A stretch of 64,000 nucleotides of DNA from Laspinema palackyanum D2c. Lineage in GTDB: Bacteria > Cyanobacteriota > Cyanobacteriia > Cyanobacteriales > Laspinemataceae. The stretch covers positions 426,218-490,217 of the forward strand of contig NZ_JAMXFD010000002.1 in NCBI RefSeq assembly GCF_025370875.1, in the 5' to 3' direction. Within the stretch, counting starts at the first letter, position 1; every line of letters starts with the position of its first letter. The notes under the pieces are model-generated. The model was not told the DNA's origin. It was given only the letters and a program-made list of their open reading frames with translations, and made no database searches. Below are positions 36,203-45,111 of this stretch, in pieces. The translations under genes and the position numbers were made by a program.

Positions 36203-38806
36203 TTACAGCCAATTTCCCACTAAAACATAAGCTGCCCAATAAATTGGATGTTGATATTCGACCTGATTTAACAGGTTGAGTTGGGCTTGGCGCAAGGCTT
36301 CGGATTTAGTGAGATTACCTTCATTCAAGGATTTGTAAAAGTCTATCATCACGGGGACCGTTGCGGCATCATCAATGTACCAGAGGGTTGCCAGGGTACT
36401 GAGTGCACCGGCGCGAACGGCCATCCCCGCCAATCCCAAGGCGGCGCGATCGTCCCCGGTTGCAGTTTGACAGGCACTCAAAACCAGTAGTTCTAAGGCT
36501 TCAGTACCGCTGCGATTTCTCACGCGCAGTAAACTATCTAGTTCATTGACATTGATGCGATCGTCCCAAGCGAGAATAAATGTATCTTCTGCACTAGAAC
36601 TAAATTGACCGTGGGTGGCGATATGAACGACGGGAAAAGGAGTTTTTAAAAGCTGTTGTTGTAAGGTATCGCGGGTAAATCCGTCATCAATGAGGACGAT
36701 GCCGGAGAGTGCAGCATTGATTTGTTCAACTTCGATCGCCACATTCGGCAGTTGTGCGAAGCCAAATCGTTCTTCCGTTAAACCGGCAGTTAGGGCTTTT
36801 AAACTTTGTCGTTTTAAGGGTTGAGGTTTGTTAAGTTTGAGTCCCGGACTCACGGCGACGCTGTATTTTTCCAACAAAAATTGTTCCCCGTCATATAAGG
36901 CAGCCATTGGAATATTTCTAAACAGTCCATCGGGAACAAAGACTAACGTTTTAATGCCACTGTTAGCTAAAGTGTCTTGAATTGGGGCAATTAACCAGTT
37001 GTAAACGGTGTTGGCATGAACCCGATATTGCCGAGAAGTGCGAGTTACCAAGCTTCTTCTGAGGGTGATGAGAGTTTGTTCGATTTCTTCTTTGGGTAAG
37101 GGGGTGGAATAATGCTGTAACGGTTGATTGGGGAGAGAAACGATCACTTCTAAGCGATCGCCCAAAACGATGGGATAGACGATCGCCGCTGTGAGATCCA
37201 CCTGTTGTTTATCCAGTTCCACCGCGTTGCTATCCACACAAGCATCGCGAAAAAAGTTATCCAGTTCTGCTAATTTCAAAGATTCGATCGCCTGTAATGC
37301 TTTCTGAAGGTTTTCCTGGGAAACCCCCTGACTGGATGTGCGATTAACAGGAGTTGAGGATACGTCTAACAGCAACGCCACTAACTCGCGATAAACAGGT
37401 TCGACACTATCGCGAAAAGAAAATTGCACTTCCCGATTGGTGGTGACTAAATCTAGGCGCAAAGACTCCAGAGAGTTAACCGCTTGAGAATAGGCAATCA
37501 CAGCCCCTGGGCGATCGCCTTGGGCCAGGAGTACGCGCCCCAGTTGCCATTGCCAGCGATAAGCAATATCCACCGCATTGATATATTCCGCCAACTCTAA
37601 CGCCTGTTGGGTGAGAATTTGGGCTTGCTGCCACTGCCCATCGCGTTCGTATAATTCCCCCAAATTCCCTAATGCATAAGATTCAGCGCGGCGATCGCCT
37701 ATACTTTTGGCCTGTTGGACCGCTGTTCCTAAGAGTTTAGCCGCTTCGGGTAGGACCGAACTCAGAGATGATTTCCCCTCATGCCATTGTAGCCAAGTTT
37801 GTGCGAACTTAATTCGAGCATACACCGCCATCCGACTCGGAGGCAACGCCTCGATTTGGGCTTGGATTTGCGGAATCCAGCTTTGAATCAGGGGTTCAGA
37901 GGCAGAATCGCTCAGAATTAGGGGATTTTCAACTAACAGAGAGAGGGCATTGAGACGGGCTTGGACCTGGGTATCTGCTGATTCTGCGTTAGCTGCGGCT
38001 TGTTGATACAAGACTAAAGCTGAGTCTACATTTTGGCGGGCGCGAACCGTATTCCCTAACGCGATCGCACTTTCACTCATGGCCCCTGGGGACTGTAACC
38101 GTTGGGCAGTCTGTAAACTCTCCCATAAGACCTCCTCAGACTGTTCTAAATCCCCCACCAGGCGTAAGGCATTTCCCAACGCGAGTAAAGCGGTTACTTT
38201 GGTATCAGAATCAGTTTCCTGGCCTAACCGGGCTTGGAGTTGTTCTAAGCGAGTCAGCGATCGCCTATACAATCCTAATGCCTGTAAAGCCCGGGCTTGA
38301 TTAATCATCGCCCGATATTCCCCAGACTTTTCCCCCGCTTGGCGGTAGGCATCTGCCGCTTGTTCCCAAGTTGTCACTGCCGCTTCCGTTTGTCCGAGAG
38401 TAAATTCCAATCCGCCTCGGGTATTGAGGACTTGGGCGAGGACCCGCATAGACGAGGGAGAGTCCGACTCACGTTCAATCAAAGCGAGACTTTGAGCGAT
38501 CGCCGCTTTTGCCTCCTCCCACTCTCCCAATTCCTGCAACGCTGCCGAAAGATTACTCAAAGCAACCGCTTGCTGTAAGCGATTCCCTTCCCCACCGCTG
38601 CGATTCGCTGCCGTTTCCCAAATCGCTGCTGCTGCGGAAAACTCCCCGGATTGATAAAGTTGACGCCCTTGTTCAACTAATTCTTCCGCAGTTTGGGCGA
38701 TCGCACCCAAAGGTAAAGCTAACCAAAACAGACCAACAGATAACAGCAATCCCTGCTTAACGTGCAATAAAGACTTATCTTGGGGGTGTCGCATTTTCAT
38801 AAACAA
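36203..38806 (-). CDS. CHAT-domain protein with TPR repeats, exported
   Basis: An 867-aa protein. A Sec signal peptide (LLLSVGLFWLALPLGAIAQT) is followed by a long TPR-like helical region (about 40-470), then a CHAT caspase-like protease domain (about 585-867) with the His in VVHIATHGQF and the Cys in LVLSACQTA. C-terminal HPIYWAAYVLVGNWL is typical. In cyanobacteria such proteins often neighbour FhaC/ShlB-type transporters, as here (42472-44340), suggesting an envelope or secreted protease. Nearby in-frame ATGs at 38800 and 38794 are alternative starts. An islet end lies 8 bases upstream of the start. Confidence 0.9.
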   Translation of the reverse strand: MFMKMRHPQDKSLLHVKQGLLLSVGLFWLALPLGAIAQTAEELVEQGRQLYQSGEFSAAAAIWETAANRSGGEGNRLQQAVALSNLSAALQELGEWEEAKAAIAQSLALIERESDSPSSMRVLAQVLNTRGGLEFTLGQTEAAVTTWEQAADAYRQAGEKSGEYRAMINQARALQALGLYRRSLTRLEQLQARLGQETDSDTKVTALLALGNALRLVGDLEQSEEVLWESLQTAQRLQSPGAMSESAIALGNTVRARQNVDSALVLYQQAAANAESADTQVQARLNALSLLVENPLILSDSASEPLIQSWIPQIQAQIEALPPSRMAVYARIKFAQTWLQWHEGKSSLSSVLPEAAKLLGTAVQQAKSIGDRRAESYALGNLGELYERDGQWQQAQILTQQALELAEYINAVDIAYRWQWQLGRVLLAQGDRPGAVIAYSQAVNSLESLRLDLVTTNREVQFSFRDSVEPVYRELVALLLDVSSTPVNRTSSQGVSQENLQKALQAIESLKLAELDNFFRDACVDSNAVELDKQQVDLTAAIVYPIVLGDRLEVIVSLPNQPLQHYSTPLPKEEIEQTLITLRRSLVTRTSRQYRVHANTVYNWLIAPIQDTLANSGIKTLVFVPDGLFRNIPMAALYDGEQFLLEKYSVAVSPGLKLNKPQPLKRQSLKALTAGLTEERFGFAQLPNVAIEVEQINAALSGIVLIDDGFTRDTLQQQLLKTPFPVVHIATHGQFSSSAEDTFILAWDDRINVNELDSLLRVRNRSGTEALELLVLSACQTATGDDRAALGLAGMAVRAGALSTLATLWYIDDAATVPVMIDFYKSLNEGNLTKSEALRQAQLNLLNQVEYQHPIYWAAYVLVGNWL

Positions 38807-39358
38807 CTTGGGAGAACTGGACCGTGAAAAATTCTGTATTTTAAATTAGGGGCCTTCAACTCACCAGTTCGTCTATGAACAGGATGACCTATGGACTGGG
38901 TTTATTGCCGGTCCATTTTTTTGAGGCCCCCACGAACCACCCCCGAGGGGTTATCCAGAACTTTTCACTGTCCAGTTTACCAGCATGACTTATGGACTGG
39001 GTTTATGCCGGTCCATTTTTTTGAGGCCCCCACGAACCACCCCCGAGGGGTTATCCAGAACTTTTCACTGTCCAGGTGCTATTTTAAGTCGTAAAATTCC
39101 TCTCCCCCATCAAAACCCCGCAGACCGATTTATTGCCACTACAGCCATTTACTATGAGTTAAACTTAGCTACAGTTGATGCTCAACTTAAAGGCTATTTA
39201 TGGCTCCAAATACTTAGTTGAGTAAGTCATGAACGGGGCATTTAAAAACCGGGGTTCTTCTCGTAATCTGTCAAAAATTTGGGCAAGAAACATGAGAAAC
39301 TGGGTTCTTTCCTTGTGAATGGAAGAGATGGCTGCTACCAGCACAATCAATCCAAAAA
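38807..39358. other. Intergenic, 552 bases: left end of islet and tandem repeats
   Basis: It holds the left inverted repeat (38815-38839), two tandem 90-bp units (38884-39075) and a decayed palindrome pair (about 39245-39310). Small ORFs here are made of repeat sequence and are not supported. Confidence 0.65.
38884..39075 (+). repeat. Two tandem ~91-bp units, each with a built-in terminator
   Basis: Units 38884-38975 and 38985-39075 differ by one substitution and one inserted T. Each contains TGGACTGG...CCGGTCCA followed by TTTTTTT (an intrinsic-terminator shape) and ends in CAGAACTTTTCACTGTCCAG. That final part resembles the islet's right inverted repeat. Confidence 0.85.
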
Positions 39359-39949
39359 TTATTTAAACCAAGGGTCGCCAGATGTTTTTCCGCAAGCTTT
39401 TATATCGACTCGATATGTTGTTCCCTTGTATTTAAATTTTTTTCTTGCTTCCTCAATATCATAATTTCCGCTTGGGGTATAGCCTAAACCCGCCTTGGCT
39501 TCTAACCATTTTATTACTTGGTCAATTGCATAATTAAACTCTCCATGTGCGTCATTCTTTAAAGCACTCTTTCCTTCTCTTCTAAGTTTTTCAACAACTT
39601 CGATTGCCTCTTTTGCGGTAGGAGGTTTATCATAGTAAAATCCGTTTGCAAAGGCAGATTCTACGGTTTTTTTGCCTGTTTGTAGAGCGCAATTAAAACG
39701 ATAAGGATTTTCTTCAACTGGTTTTGATGAATTTAATTCTTCTAATTCTTTCTGTATCATAAGTGCATCTTGAGATTTAGTTTTTTTCAAATAAATTTGT
39801 TCATATTCTTTTCCTTTTCTATCATTTTTAATCCTTACAGCTTGGGCAGATGTATCCAACATAATATGATAATGGCCTGGTTTGGCCCCAATTTTCTTAA
39901 GAATTTGAGAATCTTCTGACAAAAAACGAATTATCCAAGAATTTTTCAT
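39359..39949 (-). CDS. Unrecognised protein in islet
   Basis: A 196-aa soluble, lysine-rich protein; no family recognised. Visible features: an N-terminal beta-like WIIRFLSEDS, a central helical run KSQDALMIQKELEELN, and a C-terminal part FNYAIDQVIKWLEAKAGLGYTPSGNYDIEEARKKFKYKGTTYRVDI that looks folded. Composition and codon use are AT-rich, unlike the flanking CHAT and TpsB genes. It is on the same strand as the membrane-protein gene 67 bases upstream, so they may be one transcript. Confidence 0.6.
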   Translation of the reverse strand: MKNSWIIRFLSEDSQILKKIGAKPGHYHIMLDTSAQAVRIKNDRKGKEYEQIYLKKTKSQDALMIQKELEELNSSKPVEENPYRFNCALQTGKKTVESAFANGFYYDKPPTAKEAIEVVEKLRREGKSALKNDAHGEFNYAIDQVIKWLEAKAGLGYTPSGNYDIEEARKKFKYKGTTYRVDIKACGKTSGDPWFK

Positions 39950-40016
39950 GTTTTTAATTATTAACTAATTTCAGGTATTGTTTAGCGTATATTAGTGAAG
40001 CATTAACGTATTTTTA

Positions 40017-40655
40017 TTATATTAATGCTTCACAAAGCATTTCCAAGAATTCTTCAATTTCATCCTCAGTTAAGATGTCTTCTAATAAAGCATCAGGATT
40101 TTGGCGGAGTTTCATCAGGATTCGCTTGCGGATGTCTAAATCTTCTTTGTTTTTTGTATTTTGAATAACTTGCTCGATTTGGTCTTCGTATTCATCTAAT
40201 AATTGATTGGATTCTTTTTGACGAAGACTGTCTTTTGATGGTCTTCCTGATGGTTTTGGCAGATCGGGAAGCTTGATTCCTGTACCAAGCAGTAAGTCAC
40301 CAATCGCAATAAACAGTCCAAATGTTAGCCATGATACGGTAAACATACTCACCCAGGGAAATAAGTACCAATACCACCCAGGATAATACAGTTCTTCTCT
40401 ACGGATTGAACTTATTGCTACTCCAATTAACCCCCATAAACACATTGCGATTGGCGAAATAAGTAGAATTAGTAAAAAATCTTTTCCTGGATCGGTGCTT
40501 CCTGTAGTTACTGTAGCAATATTCAGACCATTCAAAATAGCTGCAATGAAACCCAAGGCGAAACCCTGAGTAATCCAGCTTGTAACAACTCTGGCTGAAA
40601 ATTTACATCCCTCAGTCAACGGACCAGGAGTGATCCAAGTAAGAATTTTTTCCAT
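40017..40655 (-). CDS. Membrane protein with acidic helical tail, in islet
   Basis: A 212-aa protein with three membrane segments at about 28-50, 60-85 and 97-123. A cytoplasmic tail (about 130-212) is strongly charged (LLDEYEDQIEQVIQNTKNKEDLDIRKR) and probably helical. No family recognised. It is divergent from the STAND ATPase gene, sharing a roughly 220-base promoter region with phased decamers. Paired with the soluble islet protein downstream it could form a membrane effector, but that is inference only. Confidence 0.6.
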   Translation of the reverse strand: MEKILTWITPGPLTEGCKFSARVVTSWITQGFALGFIAAILNGLNIATVTTGSTDPGKDFLLILLISPIAMCLWGLIGVAISSIRREELYYPGWYWYLFPWVSMFTVSWLTFGLFIAIGDLLLGTGIKLPDLPKPSGRPSKDSLRQKESNQLLDEYEDQIEQVIQNTKNKEDLDIRKRILMKLRQNPDALLEDILTEDEIEEFLEMLCEALI

Positions 40656-40796
40656 TGTTATGACTTAGCTTCAATAAGAATAATCTCAGGCAGCCGTTTG
40701 AATAGTTAAACTTGCTGTCATTATTCATTACATAAAAAAGCTTTGTCAAGAACAAAATTGTTCTATTTTGCCGCAAAATTTTACCCCAGGTTACTC

Positions 40797-40852
40797 AAAT
40801 TTATCTAAATTTGGACAAAAATGTACCAAAATGTCTAAAAATGTGCTATAGT
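40797..40852 (+). promoter_or_regulatory. Phased decamer array and -10 of the STAND gene
   Basis: Five consecutive 10-bp units (AAATTTATCT, AAATTTGGAC, AAAAATGTAC, CAAAATGTCT, AAAAATGTGC) run from 40797 to 40846 and abut TATAGT (40847-40852). The A-tracts are in helical phase, implying a bent operator or multi-site regulator binding. The start codon is 27 bases downstream, leaving a short leader. Confidence 0.5.
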
Positions 40853-40879
40853 ACACAAAACTCTCCCCGATCCCTAGCC

Positions 40880-42292
40880 ATGAGAAATCTTAAGGAAATT
40901 TTAAATCTCGCGGATGAGATAGTCTTTACTCAAACAGGGCAGCACCTCGACGATTTACAAGCAGCGATATTGCAAGGGACTCTGGAACGGAAGGGATATA
41001 AAGAAATTGCCAAAGATTTTGGTTATTCTGACAGTAGTGTGAGAAATACGGGAGCAGAATTATGGCGGATACTTTCTGAGGAGTTGGGGGAAGAGATAAA
41101 TAAGTCCAATTTTTTATCGACTATGGAGAGGTTGCAAAATTCTAATGTTTTTGCACATAATGTTACTGCACATAATGTTACAGATAGTTTTAACATCTGT
41201 GGATCAGCGAAATATTCCCCAGAGATTCCCAATTTCTCACAATTTACTAATCAAGAAACATCTAACTCAGAACCATCTCAAACCCCACATCAAGATTTAA
41301 GTGAAATGCCAGAGTTAGGTGCTTTTTATAATCGTACTTCTGAACTGGAAACCCTGAAAACCTGGATTTTAGAACAACGTTGTCACCTGATGACAATCAC
41401 GGGTATTAGCGGCATTGGCAAAACCACCTTAGCGGTGCAACTGGTTCACCAAATCAAAGATGAATTTGAATATGTTTTGTGGTACAGTTTAGCACCATCC
41501 CCGACTTTTGCTGAATTTCAAAAACAATTAATTCAGTTTTTCTCTGAGTCAGAAACCGTCGATTTATCTAGGAATAATCGCCAAACCTTATCGCTAATTA
41601 AGTATTTGCAAAAATATCGCTGTTTGGTTGTTTTAGATGATGTTCACCACCTTTTCAGTAGTGGTGAATTAGCGGGAAAATATCAACCCGGTTATGAAGA
41701 ATATCGCTTATTTTTCAAACAAGTCGAACAACTCTCCCATCAAAGTTGTTTGCTGTTAATCGGTTGGGAACCGGCAGTTGTCCTCCCTAAAGTTTCTCCC
41801 CAAAAAACGGCCATTTTTGCATTACAACTTACGGGCTTAGATATGACGGCTACAGAAGCAATTCTCAGAGATTACGGATTATCAGAAATGGAGAAATATT
41901 CGGCCTTAATTCCCCATTATCAAGGCAACCCTTTGTGGTTACAAAGTGTTGCCCTACAAATTCAGGAGTTGGGGGAATCCGTGACCGATTTATTGCCCGA
42001 TGATACTATTTTATTGCCGGAAGATTTAAAGGAGGTTTTAGCTCTACAATTTAATCGCCTATCCACCATAGAAAAACAATTGTTATTTTTGCTGGTAAAG
42101 GAAAGTACACCCGTTAATTTGGCAAAATTGCTAGAGAATTCCCCCATACCAGCATTGGATTTACGGAATGCCTTACAATCTCTGTTGCGACGTGGTTTAA
42201 TTGAAAAAATAGATAATCTTTATATGGTTTACCCGGTGCTGAGGCAGTATATAACCCAGAAACCGGGGTTTTCCCAGAAACCCGGTTTCTAA
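40880..42292 (+). CDS. STAND/NB-ARC ATPase with N-terminal HTH, apparently truncated
   Basis: 470 aa from ATG 40880; the earlier in-frame ATG at 40811 lies in the decamer array. An N-terminal HTH-like region (about 15-85, YKEIAKDFGYSDSSVRNT) of the type I recall from cyanobacterial vMAP-like proteins is followed by an NB-ARC domain with Walker A GISGIGKTTLA (about 175) and Walker B CLVVLDDVHHL, and a winged-helix end LLRRGLIEKIDNLY. Proteins of this type usually continue into WD40 or TPR sensor repeats. Here the frame stops after KPGFSQKPGF, which is encoded by the genome's palindromic repeat. Confidence 0.82.
   Translation: MRNLKEILNLADEIVFTQTGQHLDDLQAAILQGTLERKGYKEIAKDFGYSDSSVRNTGAELWRILSEELGEEINKSNFLSTMERLQNSNVFAHNVTAHNVTDSFNICGSAKYSPEIPNFSQFTNQETSNSEPSQTPHQDLSEMPELGAFYNRTSELETLKTWILEQRCHLMTITGISGIGKTTLAVQLVHQIKDEFEYVLWYSLAPSPTFAEFQKQLIQFFSESETVDLSRNNRQTLSLIKYLQKYRCLVVLDDVHHLFSSGELAGKYQPGYEEYRLFFKQVEQLSHQSCLLLIGWEPAVVLPKVSPQKTAIFALQLTGLDMTATEAILRDYGLSEMEKYSALIPHYQGNPLWLQSVALQIQELGESVTDLLPDDTILLPEDLKEVLALQFNRLSTIEKQLLFLLVKESTPVNLAKLLENSPIPALDLRNALQSLLRRGLIEKIDNLYMVYPVLRQYITQKPGFSQKPGF
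41153..41182 (+). repeat. 15-bp tandem duplication inside STAND gene
   Basis: GCACATAATGTTACT is followed directly by GCACATAATGTTACA, encoding AHNVTAHNVT in the linker between the HTH and NB-ARC domains. It is in frame. Confidence 0.8.
42257..42290 (+). repeat. Palindromic repeat forming the 3' end of the STAND gene
   Basis: An exact AGAAACCCGGTTTCT (42276-42290) and a decayed copy starting at 42257 supply the last codons; the stop TAA (42290-42292) overlaps the repeat end. Confidence 0.8.
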
Positions 42293-42304
42293 ATCTAATA
42301 GGAT

Positions 42305-42377
42305 GCCCCAGACCATTTTTTTTGAGGCGCATAGAGTGACACACGAGGGGTTATACAGAACTTTTCACGGTCCAGTT
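42305..42377 (+). repeat. Third, diverged copy of the ~90-bp unit at the right islet end
   Basis: It shares the T-run with GAGGC, CGAGGGGTTAT and CAGAACTTTTCACGGTCCAG with the units at 38884-39075, in the same orientation. Its left hairpin arm is missing. Confidence 0.75.
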
Positions 42378-42471
42378 TGGAGAAGCAAAACATGGGAAAC
42401 CCCTTCATCCAATCCGGGCTAGGAAGCTAGTCCGCACAAGCTACACCCTGCATAGCTGTGGGTTTTTTGGA

Positions 42472-44340
42472 TTAAAACGGGGTAGAGACAATGGAAAAAT
42501 AAAAGCCTTTTTCTTGCCAGGTTCGATCGCCAGAGGGACTATCTATCAAAGGATACCCCCAATCTAAGCGGGCGCGTAAGCGATCGCCAAAATCAAGCTG
42601 TAAACCGAGTCCTGCCGAAGCTAAGGTATTGGGGTCTGGATTGTCTCCATCTCCACTATTCCAAGCGGTTCCCACATCCACAAAGGGGACGACTTGTACC
42701 CCAAACCAATTTTGGCGATACAGTGGGATGCGAAGTTCGGCAGAAGCGATCGCCCCATTATCGGTTAAAAGAGCATCTTGGCGATAACCCCGCACACTTT
42801 CTAATCCCCCTAACCCAAATTGTTCCAAGGGTAGCAACGACCCCGATGACAATTGGACATCTCCCCGGACTAACAGGGTTGGGGACCGTTGGGGGTCGCT
42901 GGTTTCCGAACCGAGAACCCGCAACCATTGTCCCTGTCCCCGCCAACTCAAAAAGCGACTATCTGGGGCGGAAGAATTCACCGTAGCATCAAACCAGCCC
43001 ACCCCGACATTAAACTGCGATCGGGCCGCTAAGACTTCCCGAGAACTGCGCGCAGTCCATTCTTGAAAGAACCGGAAGGCAGAAATCCGCGTTTCCCCAT
43101 CGTCATTCGCCCCCGGAGAGAGGGGAAAATTTACCCCTAAAATGGAGGTTTCGCTAGAACGACGGGCGAAGGTCAATCCCATCGCAAATTCCCGGGTGGG
43201 ACTTTGGATTAAGGGTTGGCGTAAGGTAAATTCAGTATTGCGCGATTTCGCTTCAATATCTACCCGGTCAAAGGGAGGTTCGATAATTTCGCTTTGAGTG
43301 CGACCGTGAGAGACACTGAAGGTACCATTGCGGGCATTAATCGGCAGGGTATAGCCCACATCCCACTGATTACTCCCTTCGGTATTGGTGTAGGAGAGAT
43401 TTAGGGTATCCCCGAACCCGAATAAGTTGCGATGGTAAAGACTCGCTTTCTGGCGGAAGCTGCCAACACTAGGCGATCGCCCGTTATCTAAGACGAACTC
43501 GCTGCCAAATGCCGATGCTTCCGTAATCCGTACATCCAGGACATTTTGACCCGGACGAGACCCTGCCGCCAGTTCTGCCGAGATATTTTCAATCCGGGGG
43601 TCCAGTTGTAACAAGCGCAAGGCATCGAGGAGTTTGTCAATATTGACGGGTTTTTCCGTGGCGATCGCCAATCGAGAACTAACATAATTGGGACTCAACC
43701 GCTGATTCCCCGTCACATTAATTTCTTCTAATCCCCCTTCCACCACCTGAATCCTCACCACCCCATCTTCTAGGGTTTGGGGGGGAATCAACGCCCCGGA
43801 AGTAATATATCCCTCCTCGGTGTACCGTTGAGTCACCGCCGTTCTAGCTTGCAACAGTTCCGCAAAGGACAGGGGGCGGTCCGTAAATGGGGCTAAAATC
43901 TCCGCCCAGGTTTCGTTGCTGAAGACGGTACTATCGAAAACCTCAAACCGTTGCACCTCAATTGCCCCAGGAATTTCTCCCGTGGGGTCTACTTGCAATG
44001 GGGGCGCAGCGGGATCCGTAGTCGGGGGTTGCAGGAGTTCTTCTGGTGGGGGTAGCAACGGAGGGCGTTCCGGTAGCTGGGGGCTACTCGGTGGCAGGGG
44101 ATTGGGAATTCGCGAGGGATCCGTTAGCGTTCCCGGATTGGTCGTTTGTGCCAAGAGTGCGCCCCCATTCCCACTGAGGAGTAATAACAAGGTTAGGGTT
44201 AACCGAAGTAAGCGGGTGGTTTTGCCGGACTCATAAGGGCTCTCACCGGGTTGTAGGGCCAACCCAGATCCGGTGAAAGACGAGGAACTGTTCTGACTTG
44301 GGTCGGATCTCGGATGTTGAGGCAGGTTAATGGTTGGCAT
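42472..44340 (-). CDS. FhaC/ShlB-type outer-membrane transporter (TpsB)
   Basis: 622 aa from ATG 44340 (MPTINLPQ); an open frame continues to 44835, but that part is not protein-like. A signal or membrane segment (LLRLTLTLLLLLSGNG) and a Pro-rich linker precede POTRA domains (about 130-300, IEVQRFEVFDSTVFS and QRYTEEGYITSGALIPP). A 16-stranded-type barrel follows, ending with an aromatic residue (FYFSIVSTPF). It would export a two-partner-secretion substrate across the outer membrane. No haemagglutinin-type TpsA gene is adjacent; the next minus-strand gene across the islet is the CHAT protein. Confidence 0.9.
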   Translation of the reverse strand: MPTINLPQHPRSDPSQNSSSSFTGSGLALQPGESPYESGKTTRLLRLTLTLLLLLSGNGGALLAQTTNPGTLTDPSRIPNPLPPSSPQLPERPPLLPPPEELLQPPTTDPAAPPLQVDPTGEIPGAIEVQRFEVFDSTVFSNETWAEILAPFTDRPLSFAELLQARTAVTQRYTEEGYITSGALIPPQTLEDGVVRIQVVEGGLEEINVTGNQRLSPNYVSSRLAIATEKPVNIDKLLDALRLLQLDPRIENISAELAAGSRPGQNVLDVRITEASAFGSEFVLDNGRSPSVGSFRQKASLYHRNLFGFGDTLNLSYTNTEGSNQWDVGYTLPINARNGTFSVSHGRTQSEIIEPPFDRVDIEAKSRNTEFTLRQPLIQSPTREFAMGLTFARRSSETSILGVNFPLSPGANDDGETRISAFRFFQEWTARSSREVLAARSQFNVGVGWFDATVNSSAPDSRFLSWRGQGQWLRVLGSETSDPQRSPTLLVRGDVQLSSGSLLPLEQFGLGGLESVRGYRQDALLTDNGAIASAELRIPLYRQNWFGVQVVPFVDVGTAWNSGDGDNPDPNTLASAGLGLQLDFGDRLRARLDWGYPLIDSPSGDRTWQEKGFYFSIVSTPF

Positions 44341-45111
44341 CGCTAATGAGCTGATGAAATCCAGGTGGATCGAGTTGAGCTTAATGTATCGCAAGATCCG
44401 CATTTGTACCTGATGACATAAGCAGGCGGATCCAAAATAGGGGTTTTCAGTCATGACCACTCCCACAAATTCCCTCTCGGTTTCAAGAAAAGGGTGACAT
44501 CCCGGGTCATGGCAAATCAGGAGAACCGGCAAAGCTATGATGGATATTTTTCCGGTTTCAGTATCGCCTCGGTGATGAGGAGATTCTCCGCTTTCAGATA
44601 CACCCGCACTCAGATGTACCTGCATTCTACTTGCTCTGCGGTCTTCTGCCAAGGGATTGACGGTTCGATGCAGGCCAATTATTTGGGAATTTATTCTTAT
44701 TTCGGATATTTTTAAGTAATTTAAGCCAAGTTGCTGCCTGCTACTTGAGCCCTTGACGGGGTTGACTTTCTGAATGCCCCTGGTTCTCAATTTTTTGTAA
44801 CAAATTAGCCCTAAAAACAGTAAGGGCCTAGTCACAAGACTAGACCCTATTTACGGAATGACTGATTCTTCAAAATATATAGCAAAAAAGACGAAAGGTT
44901 TTAGACGATTGACAATTGCTTACTAGGGTTTACAATTTCCGCAGCTTCACCCTTGTGGGCCTCGCCGCACATCGGTTCTCAAGACAGGAGACACGCGGTC
45001 ATTGGAACCAAGGAATCTTTAAATCTTTCTTCTCCTTAACTTCTTTCTTTTCCGTGTCTAGTATTAAAGTAACATATCCTTTTTGAACCTACAACTAGAT
45101 TTTACAAAAGT
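44341..45111. other. Intergenic, 771 bases, no gene supported
   Basis: The part up to 44835 is open in the TpsB frame but lacks protein-like features; I treat it as leader. A hairpin GGGCCTAGTC/GACTAGACCC at about 44824-44846 sits beyond it. The rest up to the cobB stop is AT-rich without features. Confidence 0.55.

Larger units (their letters stand above)
38815..42377. mobile_element. AT-rich islet bounded by 25-bp inverted repeats
   Basis: The ends are 25-bp inverted repeats: 38815-38839 starts AACTGGACCGTGAAAA, and 42353-42377 ends TTTTCACGGTCCAGTT; 24 of 25 positions agree. The interior is clearly AT-richer than its flanks and holds three genes of unlike codon use. No transposase is present and no target duplication is visible, so this would be a non-autonomous or decayed element. 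It lies between two minus-strand genes that usually neighbour each other, 8 bases from the CHAT start. Confidence 0.5.

Noticed and set aside
38891-39221. Two overlapping plus-strand ORFs of 67 and 78 codons
   Set aside because: They are translations of the tandem 91-bp repeat units (the same peptide twice) and cross a terminator-like hairpin; no ribosome-binding site.
38807-42380. Target-site duplication at the islet ends
   Set aside because: The bases just outside the two inverted repeats (TTGGGAG and TGGAGAA) are not identical in any convincing register.
44341-44835. N-terminal extension of the TpsB frame
   Set aside because: The open frame continues, but the residues show no signal peptide or domain, and ATG 44340 directly precedes the linker and membrane segment expected for the export signal.
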